The notes: generated by a model not told the origin, from the letters alone. Counted from the stretch's first letter, positions 9,279 through 18,230 are shown. The stretch is DNA of 64,000 nucleotides from Candidatus Symbiopectobacterium sp. NZEC151 (GCF_025962655.1 NZ_JAGFPE010000003.1:124001-188000), one strand, 5' to 3'. Made by a program: numbers and translations.

Positions 9279-11971
9279 TAATGGTGCGATTTTTTCACTC
9301 TTTTTCTGGCGACAGATTCAGGCGGTGAAGCGTTAACCGGGCTCTCTGCAACATTGATATTGTGCCCTGTGGTGACAAACACCAATGGCGGCTTGCCTTC
9401 CTGCACCACAATGCCCTGGTTAACGGAAAAAATCGTCTTATCCAGAAAACTGATAGTTATTTTTAGCAATCGTTCCTTGTTGGTATGTGCATCTATATTC
9501 TGTAATTTAGGATAATCACTGAGAGTAATATCAAGAAACCCTCCGTTTCTTTTAAGATAATTTTTCACACACGCAACTTTTTCATCATTAGAAAGTACGT
9601 TGGGTAATGCATCAGGTGCCAAGGGCTCCATATCATGGTTATAAATTCGAGCCGGTTCATTGTACCCGTTCTTAACCTCTTTCTTTGTGTAGGAATAAGC
9701 CAAAAGATATTTTTCATTCCAGGGTAGAAATGTCGGACTGTGTCGATTATGCTGATACATATCAGCAACAAACCGCCACACCTGCCCATCGTCATCCACC
9801 TTGATAATTTCATGCCATTGCAGATCTGGTGGTTCAAAAAATTCACTAAAACCATTAACGTTATATTTCATTCTTAGCATAACTTCCAGTTCTGAACCAA
9901 TGGAGTTATAAGTGTGATAATTATAATTTTTTATATTAACATGAACTAAATTCCAATGATAATTTAGCAGGTGATTTTTATTACTACTCACCCCTTTACT
10001 TGAATGCAGGTTGATATCTTCTTTTATAGTTAAGGCATTTACTTCCAGCCTCCCTCTTTCTAGCCGAGCATGCGACAAATGGAACTTACCGTCTGTTTTG
10101 GTAATATATATTCGCCCTTCATTTTTCACTGCTAAGCATGCATCGATATCATGCTGATGGACTTTTATATACTTGTTATTAATTCTTAAATAGGTATGAC
10201 CATTTTTATCCACTTGCAAACCATGAGGGCCAGGCATCGATATTTTTGTTAAATCTAAAGTATCATAAAACATAGCATGATAGGCATAGTGGCTAATGGC
10301 TTCTTTCAAGTCATGAGAAAGATAAAAAGAGGTAACCGGTTCAAACCGCCACTGATTATTATAAAACTCAACCCGATGACTGGCATGCCAGTCGTTTAAA
10401 TCATAAATTTCGCAAGAGATATGATTGTTTATGATAGCAGTCGCTTTAATCGGCACCAGTTTTCCATTCATTTCTACCGCATGGTAGACGGTTGAAATCA
10501 ATTTATCTTCATCACGAACACGGTATATGACCCAATTATCAGGAAAAATAACCTTATCCACGCGAAATGAGTGTGGACTTAAACCTATATCCAGTCTGTT
10601 TATAATATCGCGTTCAATGTGGGTAAACGGATAAGCATCAGACGCAGTAACCGGCTGGGACGCTGAAGCGTGCGAAGAACCTGATTCAGAAGCATCAGTA
10701 ATCGCAAAAGTGCCACACAATTTTCCTGAAGATACGCCTCGACGATATCTGCTTTCACAAAGTTGATTAAACAGATCGTCATTCTTCTCAGCATTGATTA
10801 ACTCTTGTTCATAAATATGCCAAACACCGGTATCTTCAACATAACTGGTTCTATATAAAACATTGTCTCTGGCCGCGTACAACTTGCCGTCTACTTTTGT
10901 TAATCTCCATATTTTTTTATTAATATGAACATAAATATAATCATTTTCAAACGACATACCTTGCGGCACAAACACAGTGTTAATGCCAGACTTTTTGTCA
11001 ATTTCTCTAGTGGATATATCTACCACACCTCGAGCATAACTTAAAATATTTTCATTTAGAGATAAAGCATCATCAATAGTAATTCCTCTACCTCTGTAAT
11101 CATCCACGACCATTTTAATGGCAGGGGTTATTATATTTCTAATAATTCCAAGCGGATTGAATTCCGAAAAAAAACCCAACACTGAAGACAGCATGGCATC
11201 GATAGATTTAGCGATGACACTAATATGAGAAAGCGAAGCTTCGGTTGGGCACACGCCACTTTGCAAATAAGAGGTAATCACCTTAATTTCTATCGCCAAA
11301 GTAGAAATAGGATAATCGATCGTATCCGCGACACGATAAAGAATATCGAGGGAAGAAAGGTTTTGTCTTGCATGAATACAGGTGTAATCATTTTTGACGG
11401 TTGCAACAGAATCCGACGGTGTTGACAGGGGCGCCGGTGTAGACTCAACAACCGCGGCATGGGTACCAGGAAAAGATAATGGATCGTAGCGTCTAAAGGC
11501 ATCAGCGAATGAGTAAAAGCTGAATGGCAAGAAATCCTCAATACTTTCTCGCGTTTGCCTCAACGAGGATGAACCATGCATTAACTGCTGTGGATTCAGC
11601 GGAGGAGCAATCGTTGTAGAAGAATAATGGCTATCGAACTTATCACATAAAGTGGCATCATTCGGAAAAACATTTTTAATATTTCCAGTGACATTATAAG
11701 AAGCAGCAGGGTTATTTTCCTCTCCCCTTTTTCGACAATACTCTGAAGCAGAAAAAAAACGCTCAGAGACATGTCTGCGCAACGTATTATTTGACACCAC
11801 GCTCAGTAAAGCCAAGAGCGTCATCCATCCAAACTGCTGAGGAAGTTTACGGGTTTGCGACGCGGCAATACGATTTAACCGCTGTTGGATAATGGACTCT
11901 GCGACATATCCTTGCGTTTTATCATCGTAGCATCCCGCACTTCGCCTGAAATCCTGCGCGCTGATTGGCAT
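9278..11971 (-). CDS. Large protein of unknown function, paralogue B (897 aa)
   Basis: Same family and nearly the same length as paralogue A. Conserved features in order: an N-terminal FRRS.G motif, a QRLNRI..SQTRKLP block before a hydrophobic patch (WMTLLALLSVVS), and two Trp-centred units (KKIWRLTKVDGKLYAARDN; NNQWRFEPVTS). Next come the MPGPHGLQVDKNGHTYL block, a DLQWHEIIKVDDDGQVWRF block and a C-terminal NQGIVV..GKPPLVFVTT stretch. It is separated from paralogue A by the decayed peptide gene. Start supported by GGGAGGTGAGCTT. There is no transmembrane anchor beyond the N-terminal patch and no catalytic motif I can name. A secreted toxin, effector or surface protein are all possible. Confidence 0.85.
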   Translation of the reverse strand: MPISAQDFRRSAGCYDDKTQGYVAESIIQQRLNRIAASQTRKLPQQFGWMTLLALLSVVSNNTLRRHVSERFFSASEYCRKRGEENNPAASYNVTGNIKNVFPNDATLCDKFDSHYSSTTIAPPLNPQQLMHGSSSLRQTRESIEDFLPFSFYSFADAFRRYDPLSFPGTHAAVVESTPAPLSTPSDSVATVKNDYTCIHARQNLSSLDILYRVADTIDYPISTLAIEIKVITSYLQSGVCPTEASLSHISVIAKSIDAMLSSVLGFFSEFNPLGIIRNIITPAIKMVVDDYRGRGITIDDALSLNENILSYARGVVDISTREIDKKSGINTVFVPQGMSFENDYIYVHINKKIWRLTKVDGKLYAARDNVLYRTSYVEDTGVWHIYEQELINAEKNDDLFNQLCESRYRRGVSSGKLCGTFAITDASESGSSHASASQPVTASDAYPFTHIERDIINRLDIGLSPHSFRVDKVIFPDNWVIYRVRDEDKLISTVYHAVEMNGKLVPIKATAIINNHISCEIYDLNDWHASHRVEFYNNQWRFEPVTSFYLSHDLKEAISHYAYHAMFYDTLDLTKISMPGPHGLQVDKNGHTYLRINNKYIKVHQHDIDACLAVKNEGRIYITKTDGKFHLSHARLERGRLEVNALTIKEDINLHSSKGVSSNKNHLLNYHWNLVHVNIKNYNYHTYNSIGSELEVMLRMKYNVNGFSEFFEPPDLQWHEIIKVDDDGQVWRFVADMYQHNRHSPTFLPWNEKYLLAYSYTKKEVKNGYNEPARIYNHDMEPLAPDALPNVLSNDEKVACVKNYLKRNGGFLDITLSDYPKLQNIDAHTNKERLLKITISFLDKTIFSVNQGIVVQEGKPPLVFVTTGHNINVAESPVNASPPESVARKRVKKSHH

Positions 11972-12331
11972 AAGCTCACCTCCCTGTGTGATTGCTCAAT
12001 TAATAAACAATAGCCGTGAGTGCGTATATCAATAAGCGCGACCGCTTCAGAAAAAGCGCATTTCCAATCGATTAATGACAGGCCTTCCAGATGTCATCCC
12101 GCTACTGTAGCGGTCAACTAAAACTGGCCACCGCCTTGTTTAGCCAGTGAGCGAACCTCCCTGCGTGGATTATTTTGATATCCCCGTTACGACAGGACAA
12201 AAGAATCCAACTCCTGCGCAACGCTGCCGCTGCCGCTCCTTTTTCACTGCATGTTAGGTTAGCCCTCATTGAGAAACCTACGCCGTTTGCTGCCTGTTGG
12301 CACTGACAGCCCCATGGAACGACATCACGCC
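11972..12331. other. Intergenic region upstream of the GRM locus
   Basis: No convincing gene in 360 bases. It should contain the promoter of the first GRM operon. It holds one copy of the 14-bp TGGA-N5-TTG element (12166-12179). The sequence around 12108-12135 (GGTCAACTAAAACTGGCCACC) faintly recalls insertion-sequence ends, without a transposase nearby. Confidence 0.4.
12166..12179 (+). promoter_or_regulatory. GRM-locus 14-bp element, copy 1
   Basis: TGGATTATTTTGAT, preceded by GCG and followed by ATCCCCG. One of four alignable elements in the gaps of this locus; 152 bases before the alcohol dehydrogenase start. Possible site of the AraC-type regulator encoded at 29015-30109. Confidence 0.45.
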
Positions 12332-13450
12332 ATGAATATTCCTGTGTTTGCCATGCCGCGCGTCTATTTCGGTGACACGGCAATGGAAGCCTTACGCGCC
12401 TATAACCATAAAACCGTCGCGATTGTCACCGATGACTTTATGGCGACATCCGGCAAAACCGATTATCTCGCCGGTTTTATGCCACAGGCGCGCATCAGCA
12501 TTTTCAGCGGCGTTAAACCCGACCCTGATGTTAACGTGCTGCACGCCGGGGCCGCCGCCTTCAAAACGCTACAGCCAGACGTGATTATCGCGCTCGGCGG
12601 CGGTTCCTCGCTGGATGCCGCCAAAGGCATCAAGGTCACGCTGGAAGCGTTACACCCGGAGCACCCGATAGTATTGGTGGCGATCCCAACCACCAGCGGC
12701 TCCGGCTCCGAAGTGACTACCTACGCGGTGATCTCCGATCCCGAGCACGGTCAAAAATACCCGCTGGTCTCCGACCAGTTACAGCCGGATATCGCCATTC
12801 TTGATCCACAACTGGTGGTGAGCGTGCCGCGCGGTATCGCCGTTGATACCGGTATGGACGTGCTCACTCACGCGATTGAGGCCTACGTTTCCTCCCAGGC
12901 TAACGATTTCAGTGACGCGCTGGCGGAAAAGGCCATCCTGTTGGTGTGGGACTATCTGCCACAGGTGTTTGAGCAACCGCAAGCCATTACGCCGCGCGCC
13001 AAAATGCACAACGCCTCCTGCATGGCGGGCATGGCATTCAGCACGGCGGGATTGGGGCTGGTGCACGGTTTGGCGCATTCTCTGGGCGGCGTATTCCACA
13101 TTCCTCACGGCAAGATTAACGCCATGCTGCTCCCGCTGGTGATCGATTACAACGCGGCCACCGGCAGTGATGCCACACGCGAACGCTACGCGCGCTGCGC
13201 GGCGTTAGCAGGCATTAAACAGGGCGATCAGCACACGCGCATCCGGCAGTTATCCCAACAAATTCGCGCGTTAAATCAACGCTTCGGTATCCCGGCAACG
13301 TTACGAGAATTGAATATCAGCGCCCATGACGTTGAGCAACAGCGCTCGCGCTTGATCGATGCCGCACTGGCAGATGGCTGCACCGCCAGTAATCCACACG
13401 CGCCCACCCGCGATGCGGTCAGCCAGTTGATAAGCCAGATTGCAGGCTAA
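12332..13450 (+). CDS. pduQ: Iron-containing alcohol dehydrogenase, PduQ-like
   Basis: Group III NAD-dependent alcohol dehydrogenase, 372 residues. It would reduce part of the aldehyde made in the microcompartment (propionaldehyde to 1-propanol), regenerating NAD+ for the aldehyde dehydrogenase. It has the nucleotide-binding ALGGGSSLDAAKG, the TTSGSGSEVT motif, and metal ligands in GMDVLTHAIEAYVS and HGLAHSLGGVFHIPHG. I chose MNIPVFAMPRVYFGD as start because PduQ relatives begin similarly; ATG at 12314 is an alternative in frame. First gene of the plus-strand GRM operon, with no evident encapsulation peptide. Confidence 0.88.
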   Translation: MNIPVFAMPRVYFGDTAMEALRAYNHKTVAIVTDDFMATSGKTDYLAGFMPQARISIFSGVKPDPDVNVLHAGAAAFKTLQPDVIIALGGGSSLDAAKGIKVTLEALHPEHPIVLVAIPTTSGSGSEVTTYAVISDPEHGQKYPLVSDQLQPDIAILDPQLVVSVPRGIAVDTGMDVLTHAIEAYVSSQANDFSDALAEKAILLVWDYLPQVFEQPQAITPRAKMHNASCMAGMAFSTAGLGLVHGLAHSLGGVFHIPHGKINAMLLPLVIDYNAATGSDATRERYARCAALAGIKQGDQHTRIRQLSQQIRALNQRFGIPATLRELNISAHDVEQQRSRLIDAALADGCTASNPHAPTRDAVSQLISQIAG

Positions 13451-13463
13451 CCAGAATCGCGAC

Positions 13464-13477
13464 TGGACGAAATTGTC
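13464..13477 (+). promoter_or_regulatory. GRM-locus 14-bp element, copy 2
   Basis: TGGACGAAATTGTC, followed by CTGCCCG. Located 155 bases before pduL, nearly the same distance as copy 1 from its gene. The 182-base gap holds no ORF of note. Confidence 0.45.
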
Positions 13478-13632
13478 CTGCCCGCCACGGGCTGCGCAAT
13501 AAAGTCCTCGCGAATCACAAACGCGGGCGCGTCGCGTTGATTAGGGTGAATAGCACCACCGCGACGTGCCACAACAGCACCAACGGCACCGGTGTATGAC
13601 GTAAAGACAGGAAAACGCAGGTAACTGAATCA

Positions 13633-14322
13633 ATGAACGCAACACAGCAACAGATTGCATGGATCACCCAGCAGGTAATGCAAGAACTGGCCGCACAGGG
13701 CTCAGCCCGCGCTGAAATCCTTAACGCACCCACCGCGCCGCTTCAGGTGCCGGTTGGCATCTCTAATCGCCATATCCATCTGGCGCGGGAAGACATGGAC
13801 ATTCTGTTTGGCTACGGCGCGACGCTAACGCGCATGAAAGCCGTGAAACAGCCCGGTCAGTTTGCCGCCGAAGAGTGTGTCACGCTGCGCGGCCCGAAAG
13901 GGGAAATCAAAAATGTGCGTGTGCTCGGCCCACTGCGCCCCACGACACAAGTGGAAATTTCTGTCGCCGACAGTTTTGTACTGGGCGTGAAAGCCCCGGT
14001 GCGCATGTCGGGCGATCTTCAGGACTCTCCCGGTATTGAAATCGTTGGCCCGAAAGGCAGCGTAAAAAAAGCATCGGGCACTATTGTCGCCTGGCGGCAT
14101 ATCCATATTTCGCCGGAAGATGCGGAACGCCACGCACTGCGCGACGGCATGGAAGTGAGCATTCAGGCACAGGGACAGCGTGCCGGCATCATGCAGCACG
14201 TGGTGGTGCGCGCCACGCAGGCATCGGTGCTGGAATTGCATGTGGATGTGGAAGAAGCCAATGCCTACGGGCTGCGCAATGGCGATCTGGTCAACATTAT
14301 CACGGAGCAACTCCATGGCTGA
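13633..14322 (+). CDS. pduL: Phosphate propanoyltransferase PduL
   Basis: Transfers the acyl group from CoA to phosphate inside the microcompartment, recycling CoA for the aldehyde dehydrogenase; the acyl phosphate then feeds the kinase. 229 residues, the normal PduL size. The first 20 residues (NATQQQIAWITQQVMQELA) form an amphipathic helix typical of encapsulation peptides and are joined by a short linker. The two zinc-binding His clusters are visible as GISNRHIHLAREDM and WRHIHISPEDAERHA, followed by the DGMEVSIQ strand. The stop overlaps the start of the next gene by eight bases, so the two are translationally coupled. Confidence 0.94.
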   Translation: MNATQQQIAWITQQVMQELAAQGSARAEILNAPTAPLQVPVGISNRHIHLAREDMDILFGYGATLTRMKAVKQPGQFAAEECVTLRGPKGEIKNVRVLGPLRPTTQVEISVADSFVLGVKAPVRMSGDLQDSPGIEIVGPKGSVKKASGTIVAWRHIHISPEDAERHALRDGMEVSIQAQGQRAGIMQHVVVRATQASVLELHVDVEEANAYGLRNGDLVNIITEQLHG

Positions 14323-15136
14323 CGTTTCCGTTGAGACGCGACTGCGCACGCTGGCACAGCTGATCCGCGATGCCGAATGCCGCGAGCATGATGGCGTGCT
14401 GAAAGTCGGCGTCGATCTGGGAACTGCAAATATTGCCATGGTGGTGGTAGACCGTCACAACGCCCCCATCACCGGCATTACCTATCCTTCCTCCGTGGTG
14501 AAAGACGGCATCGTGGTCGACTACCTGTCTGCAACCAGGGTGGTGAAGCACCTGAAACAGCAGTTGGAAGCCCGCTTAGGCCAATCACTGACCCACGCCG
14601 CTACTGCCATTCCGCCGGGGATTTCCGAGGGCAATACCAAGGTGATCGCCAACGTGGTGGAGTCGTCGGGACTGTTGGTGACGAATGTGGTCGATGAGCC
14701 GGTGGCGGCCGCCACAGCGCTGAATATGCGTAACGGCGCGGTGGTGGATGTCGGCGGCGGCACCACGGGACTTAGCGTGCTGCGCAACGGCAAGGTGCTC
14801 TTTTCCGCCGACGAACCGACCGGCGGCACCCATATGACGCTGGTGCTGGCAGGCGCGCTGGGTCTCGCCTATGCCGATGCAGAGCAGTTAAAACACGACC
14901 GGGCGCAAGAAGCGGATATCTTCCCGCTGGTGCGCCCGGTGGTGGAAAAAATGGCCTGCCTGACCCGTGACTGGCTGACAGCCTATAACGTCAGAAACAT
15001 TCACGTGGTGGGCGGTGCCAGCAGCTTTAGCGAATTTCCCGGCGTGTTCCGCAAGGTCACCGGGAAAAACATCATTCCTGCGGTGGAGCCGCTGCTGGTC
15101 ACCCCGCTGGGGATTGCCATGCAGGCGGCACCATGA
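14315..15136 (+). CDS. EutJ-like actin/Hsp70-fold accessory protein
   Basis: Microcompartment-associated ATPase-fold protein of the EutJ family, 273 residues. The phosphate-1 motif is VGVDLGTANIAMVVVD, the phosphate-2 motif VVDVGGGTTGLSVLRNGK and the adenosine motif VVGGASSFSEFPGVF, with a VDEPVAAATA segment between. EutJ is thought to act as a chaperone or reactivation-type factor in ethanolamine and glycyl-radical compartments; its exact job is not established. The start ATG at 14315 lies inside the end of pduL. The open frame extends further upstream but only as an out-of-frame read of pduL. Confidence 0.9.
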   Translation: MADVSVETRLRTLAQLIRDAECREHDGVLKVGVDLGTANIAMVVVDRHNAPITGITYPSSVVKDGIVVDYLSATRVVKHLKQQLEARLGQSLTHAATAIPPGISEGNTKVIANVVESSGLLVTNVVDEPVAAATALNMRNGAVVDVGGGTTGLSVLRNGKVLFSADEPTGGTHMTLVLAGALGLAYADAEQLKHDRAQEADIFPLVRPVVEKMACLTRDWLTAYNVRNIHVVGGASSFSEFPGVFRKVTGKNIIPAVEPLLVTPLGIAMQAAP

Positions 15137-15153
15137 CGTTCACGAGAGGAAGC

Positions 15154-15894
15154 ATGAACCGCCAGACGCTCTCTTCGTTGATTGACAAAGCCATCACTGA
15201 TGCGCTTGCCCGCCGTACTTTATGGATCGAAAGTTTAGGGTTCGAAAGCACACAGGCCGACATCCCACGGCAGCCAACCACCTTTGTGCTGATCACTGGC
15301 GATGATGCAGCCGCCTTCCCAGCCACGCTGCGCTATCTGGCAGCACTGGCGCAGGCAGGCTGCCTGCTCAGCGTGCACTTCTCCCACAGCGCACAGCGCT
15401 TGCACACACGCTTTGCCGATGCCCTGAACCGCCTGCTACCACAGGTGCCGTGCCAACAGGCCACTGACTCCACGCTACGCAGCGGCGATACGCTGCTGCT
15501 GCCAGCCTTGTCCGATAACAGTCTGGCAAAAATAGCGCTCGGCCTGCGTGATAACGCCGCCAGCCAATGGGTCTTTCAGGCGCTGGCGCAGGACGTGCGC
15601 ATCATCGCACTGCATCACCCTGATGCCGCCATGCCAGCCGCCTATCTGGCACAACTCTCGCGCTATCAGGAGACGCTGCGCCAATTCGGCATTCGCATGA
15701 TGGGACAACCGGCTGCACCACAGGCATCTGTGCCACACCGCGCTGTCGCCGCCGTTGGTAAGTCATTACTCACCGCACGCGATGTACGCCTGCATAGCGA
15801 AGACACGCTAAGTGTCCGACCCGGCACCCTGATTACCCCGGCAGCACGCGATGAGCTAGCCGCGCGCCGCATCACGTTAATAACCGCATCCTGA
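15154..15894 (+). CDS. GRM accessory protein of unknown function (246 aa)
   Basis: Not confidently recognised. The N-terminus MNRQTLSSLIDKAITDALA is an amphipathic helix like the encapsulation peptides of this locus. The middle shows alternating strands and helices (TFVLITGDDAA, GDTLLLPALSDNSLAKIA) that recall flavoprotein/PduX-type or Rossmann-like folds. The C-terminus SVRPGTLITPAARDELAARRITLI resembles a tail seen in several compartment accessory proteins (from memory). Proteins at this place in GRM operons are often annotated as flavoproteins. GAGAGGAAGC before the second ATG (15154) decides the start. It lies between eutJ and the pentameric shell gene. Confidence 0.8.
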   Translation: MNRQTLSSLIDKAITDALARRTLWIESLGFESTQADIPRQPTTFVLITGDDAAAFPATLRYLAALAQAGCLLSVHFSHSAQRLHTRFADALNRLLPQVPCQQATDSTLRSGDTLLLPALSDNSLAKIALGLRDNAASQWVFQALAQDVRIIALHHPDAAMPAAYLAQLSRYQETLRQFGIRMMGQPAAPQASVPHRAVAAVGKSLLTARDVRLHSEDTLSVRPGTLITPAARDELAARRITLITAS

Positions 15895-15903
15895 GGAGGC
15901 ACC

Positions 15904-16176
15904 ATGTATCTGGCCCAAGTCACCGGCACGGTGGTCTCCACCACCAAACATGCATCGTTGAACGGCATGAAACTGCTGCTCGTCACGCGTCTGGATGAGC
16001 ACATGAACCCCACGCAACGCACGCAGGTGGCGGTGGATACCGTCGGCGCAGGCAACGGAGAAATTGTGATCGTCGCCACCGGCAGTTCAGCACGCATGAC
16101 CAACAGCAAAGAGCACTCCGTCATTGATGCCGCTATCGTCGGTATCGTCGATGCCACCGAGCACAGTGAGGGCTAA
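15904..16176 (+). CDS. eutN: Microcompartment vertex protein, EutN/CcmL family
   Basis: Pentameric shell protein that caps the vertices of the polyhedral compartment. 90 residues, the usual size. It begins MYLAQVTGTVVSTTKHASL and has the family strand KLLLVTRLDE, the AVDTVGAGNGEIVIVATGSSAR motif and the C-terminal DAAIVGIVD strand. A strong ribosome site, GAGGAGGCACC, precedes the ATG. The single vertex gene of the locus; the next gene follows without a gap. Confidence 0.95.
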   Translation: MYLAQVTGTVVSTTKHASLNGMKLLLVTRLDEHMNPTQRTQVAVDTVGAGNGEIVIVATGSSARMTNSKEHSVIDAAIVGIVDATEHSEG

Positions 16177-16686
16177 ATGTTGACACAACAGCACCCTGCA
16201 CTGCGCGATTTGGACGGTTGGATTACACAGGCGATTGCCGCCCAGCCTCAGCCAGAACGCAAAGCATTGACCGTTGCTGATTTCGCCCTGCTGGCGCAGT
16301 TGGCGCAGGAGACAGCCAGCGCCATGCACCTGGCGATTGTCGTCAGCCTGGTGGATGCACACGGCCATCCGCGTTACTTCGTCAGCATGGATAACACGCT
16401 GTTGGTCAGCCACCGCCTCGCCGGACAAAAGGCTTACAGCGCCGTGGCACTGCGTATGCCGACGCACGAACTGGCCGAACAGGTACAACCCGGTGCACCC
16501 CTGTTCGGACTACAGCAACAGACCGATATCTGCGCCGTCGGTGGCGGACTGCCCTGCTGGCATCAGGGACACCTGCTGGGCGGTATCGGCATCAGCGGTG
16601 GCACCGCCGAAGAAGATGTCGCGATCGCGCGCCACGTTCTGCACCAATTCACTCAGCAACGTTTTTCCCTGTCACCTTTTGCCTGA
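16177..16686 (+). CDS. GlcG/PduO C-terminal-like heme-binding domain protein
   Basis: Small protein (169 residues) of the GlcG/HbpS/PduO C-terminal family, which binds heme or corrinoid in some members. Typical features are the AMHLAIVVSLVDAHGHPRYFVSMDNT strand-turn-strand region (about 50-80), the KAYSAVALRMPTHEL helix and the glycine-rich GGLPCWHQGHLLGGIGISGGTAEEDVAIA end. It starts directly after the eutN stop. In glycyl-radical loci it is a standard accessory of unclear role. No cobalamin adenosyltransferase domain is fused, as expected for a B12-independent pathway. Confidence 0.85.
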   Translation: MLTQQHPALRDLDGWITQAIAAQPQPERKALTVADFALLAQLAQETASAMHLAIVVSLVDAHGHPRYFVSMDNTLLVSHRLAGQKAYSAVALRMPTHELAEQVQPGAPLFGLQQQTDICAVGGGLPCWHQGHLLGGIGISGGTAEEDVAIARHVLHQFTQQRFSLSPFA

Positions 16687-16704
16687 CAGCCGCGAATAAC
16701 ACGC

Positions 16705-16718
16705 TGGATTTTTTTGTC
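16705..16718 (+). promoter_or_regulatory. GRM-locus 14-bp element, copy 3
   Basis: TGGATTTTTTTGTC, only 21 bases before the kinase start. At this distance it would overlap a promoter start or the leader, unlike the other copies. Confidence 0.35.
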
Positions 16719-16739
16719 ATCTCTTATTTCGGGGGGCTT

Positions 16740-17939
16740 ATGTCCTTATCTTCCCTTGTGCTCGTGATTAACTGTGGTTCATCGTCATTAAAGTTTTCCG
16801 TTATGCCCGTCAACGACGGACAACCGCTACTGTTCGGCCTGGCTGAACGCTTAGGGCTGGATAACGCGGTGATTACCGTCAAAGACAGCGCAGGCAACAA
16901 GTCTGTGCTGTCGCTCGAATCCGCCAGCCACCATGAAGCCTTGAAAGTGCTGTTCGCTACGCTACGCAGCAAAAATCTGATCGATTCACTTGCCGCTATC
17001 GGCCACCGCGTCGCCCACGGCGGCAGCGATTTCAAACACTCCGTGTTGATCACACCGGAAGTGATTGAAAAAATTCAGGCGCTGTCGGTGCTGGCACCGT
17101 TGCACAACCCCGCCAACCTGACCGGGATCGAAGCGGCTCAGGCGCTGCTGCCGTCACTGCCACACATTGCGGTGTTCGATACCGCCTTTCACCAGACGCT
17201 CGCGCCAGCCGCCTACACCTACGCCATTCCTTATGAGTATCAGCAAAAGTATCAGGTGAGACGCTACGGTTTTCACGGCACCTCACACCGCTACATTGCG
17301 GAACAAGCCCGCGCCATGCTGGATCTCAATCAGGACGATCACGGCATTCTGGTCGCTCATCTGGGTAACGGCTCCTCCATCTGCGCAGTGAAAAACGGGC
17401 ACAGCGTCGATACCTCGATGGGCATGACGCCGCTGGAAGGGCTGGTGATGGGCACGCGCAGTGGGGATCTTGATTTCGGTGCCGCCGCCTATATCGCCAG
17501 TTGCACCCAGCAGCCCATCGAAAAAATCTACCAAACGGTGAATAACGCCTCCGGCCTGTACGGCATTTCCGGCATCTCCAGCGATTGCCGCACCTTGCAA
17601 GAAGCACGGGAAAACGGCAACGAGCGCGCAGGATTAGCGATTGATGTGATGGTGCATCGTCTGGCGCGCCACCTGGGCGCCCACCTCACCTCGCTCTCAC
17701 GCTTGGATGCGCTGGTGTTTACCGGCGGCATCGGCGAGAACTCGGCGCTGATCCGCGAGTTGACCATCGAACGACTGTCGGTGTTGGGGCTAAAGCTGGA
17801 TAAGCAAAAAAACAGCGACATGGTAGGCGGGCGCAGCGGTGTAATTTCCGCCGAAGGCTTCCCCACTATCGCGGTTATTCCCACCAACGAAGAGAAAATG
17901 ATCGCGATGGACGCGGCACAGATTGCGCAGTTGGCGTAA
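16740..17939 (+). CDS. Acetate/propionate kinase of the GRM locus
   Basis: Converts acyl phosphate plus ADP to the carboxylate and ATP, the energy-yielding last step. 399 residues, full length. ASKHA motifs are complete: VINCGSSSLKFSV at the start, the catalytic region IAVFDTAFHQT, RRYGFHGTSHRY, GNGSSICAVKNGHSVDTSMG, and VFTGGIGENSALIR. Ribosome site GGGGGG lies just upstream. It has no obvious encapsulation peptide. Given the context, propionyl phosphate is the probable substrate. It is distinct from the housekeeping ackA, which would normally sit next to pta. Confidence 0.92.
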   Translation: MSLSSLVLVINCGSSSLKFSVMPVNDGQPLLFGLAERLGLDNAVITVKDSAGNKSVLSLESASHHEALKVLFATLRSKNLIDSLAAIGHRVAHGGSDFKHSVLITPEVIEKIQALSVLAPLHNPANLTGIEAAQALLPSLPHIAVFDTAFHQTLAPAAYTYAIPYEYQQKYQVRRYGFHGTSHRYIAEQARAMLDLNQDDHGILVAHLGNGSSICAVKNGHSVDTSMGMTPLEGLVMGTRSGDLDFGAAAYIASCTQQPIEKIYQTVNNASGLYGISGISSDCRTLQEARENGNERAGLAIDVMVHRLARHLGAHLTSLSRLDALVFTGGIGENSALIRELTIERLSVLGLKLDKQKNSDMVGGRSGVISAEGFPTIAVIPTNEEKMIAMDAAQIAQLA

Positions 17940-18029
17940 AGCGCCGCGTCCCCAGCTTATTGAAACGTGACCCATTTAACAGTTTAGGGCAGCACGGTAC
18001 TACGCCGCTGCGGCCCTGATAAACCAGCG

Positions 18030-18043
18030 TGGATTTTATTGTC
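18030..18043 (+). promoter_or_regulatory. GRM-locus 14-bp element, copy 4
   Basis: TGGATTTTATTGTC, preceded by GCG and followed by GCCCCG, nearly matching copy 1 on both sides. It lies 187 bases before the shell gene in a 291-base gap with no other feature. Confidence 0.5.
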
Positions 18044-18230
18044 GCCCCGCTGAAAGTGATAACAAAAAAGTCTCGCTCATCGGCAAAACATTTGGCCGGG
18101 ATATTCATAACATCCTAAACAGCAAAATCGGTGAGTTACCGGTTGCGGAATGAGGGCAGACCCCGGTCCGCCGGACAGATTCCCCACACTGTTTACTACA
18201 AGTTTTTTACTACAAAACGTCGAGGTTGAT

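Larger units (their letters stand above)
6229..11971. repeat. Tandem duplication of peptide ORF plus large gene
   Basis: Unit A (6229-9082) and unit B (9128-11971) have the same parts in the same order: the 3' part of the small ORF on the plus strand, a hairpin terminator, then a ~900-codon gene on the minus strand. Both large genes start behind a GGAGGTGAG ribosome site. Non-coding parts such as GGGCAAAACCT and GTCTGGCTCCCTACGC are conserved between units. The divergence of both genes shows the duplication is old. Confidence 0.75.

Noticed and set aside
12105..12140. Insertion-sequence end
   Set aside because: GGTCAACTAAAACTGGCCACC faintly resembles IS ends, but no inverted partner, target duplication or transposase is present.
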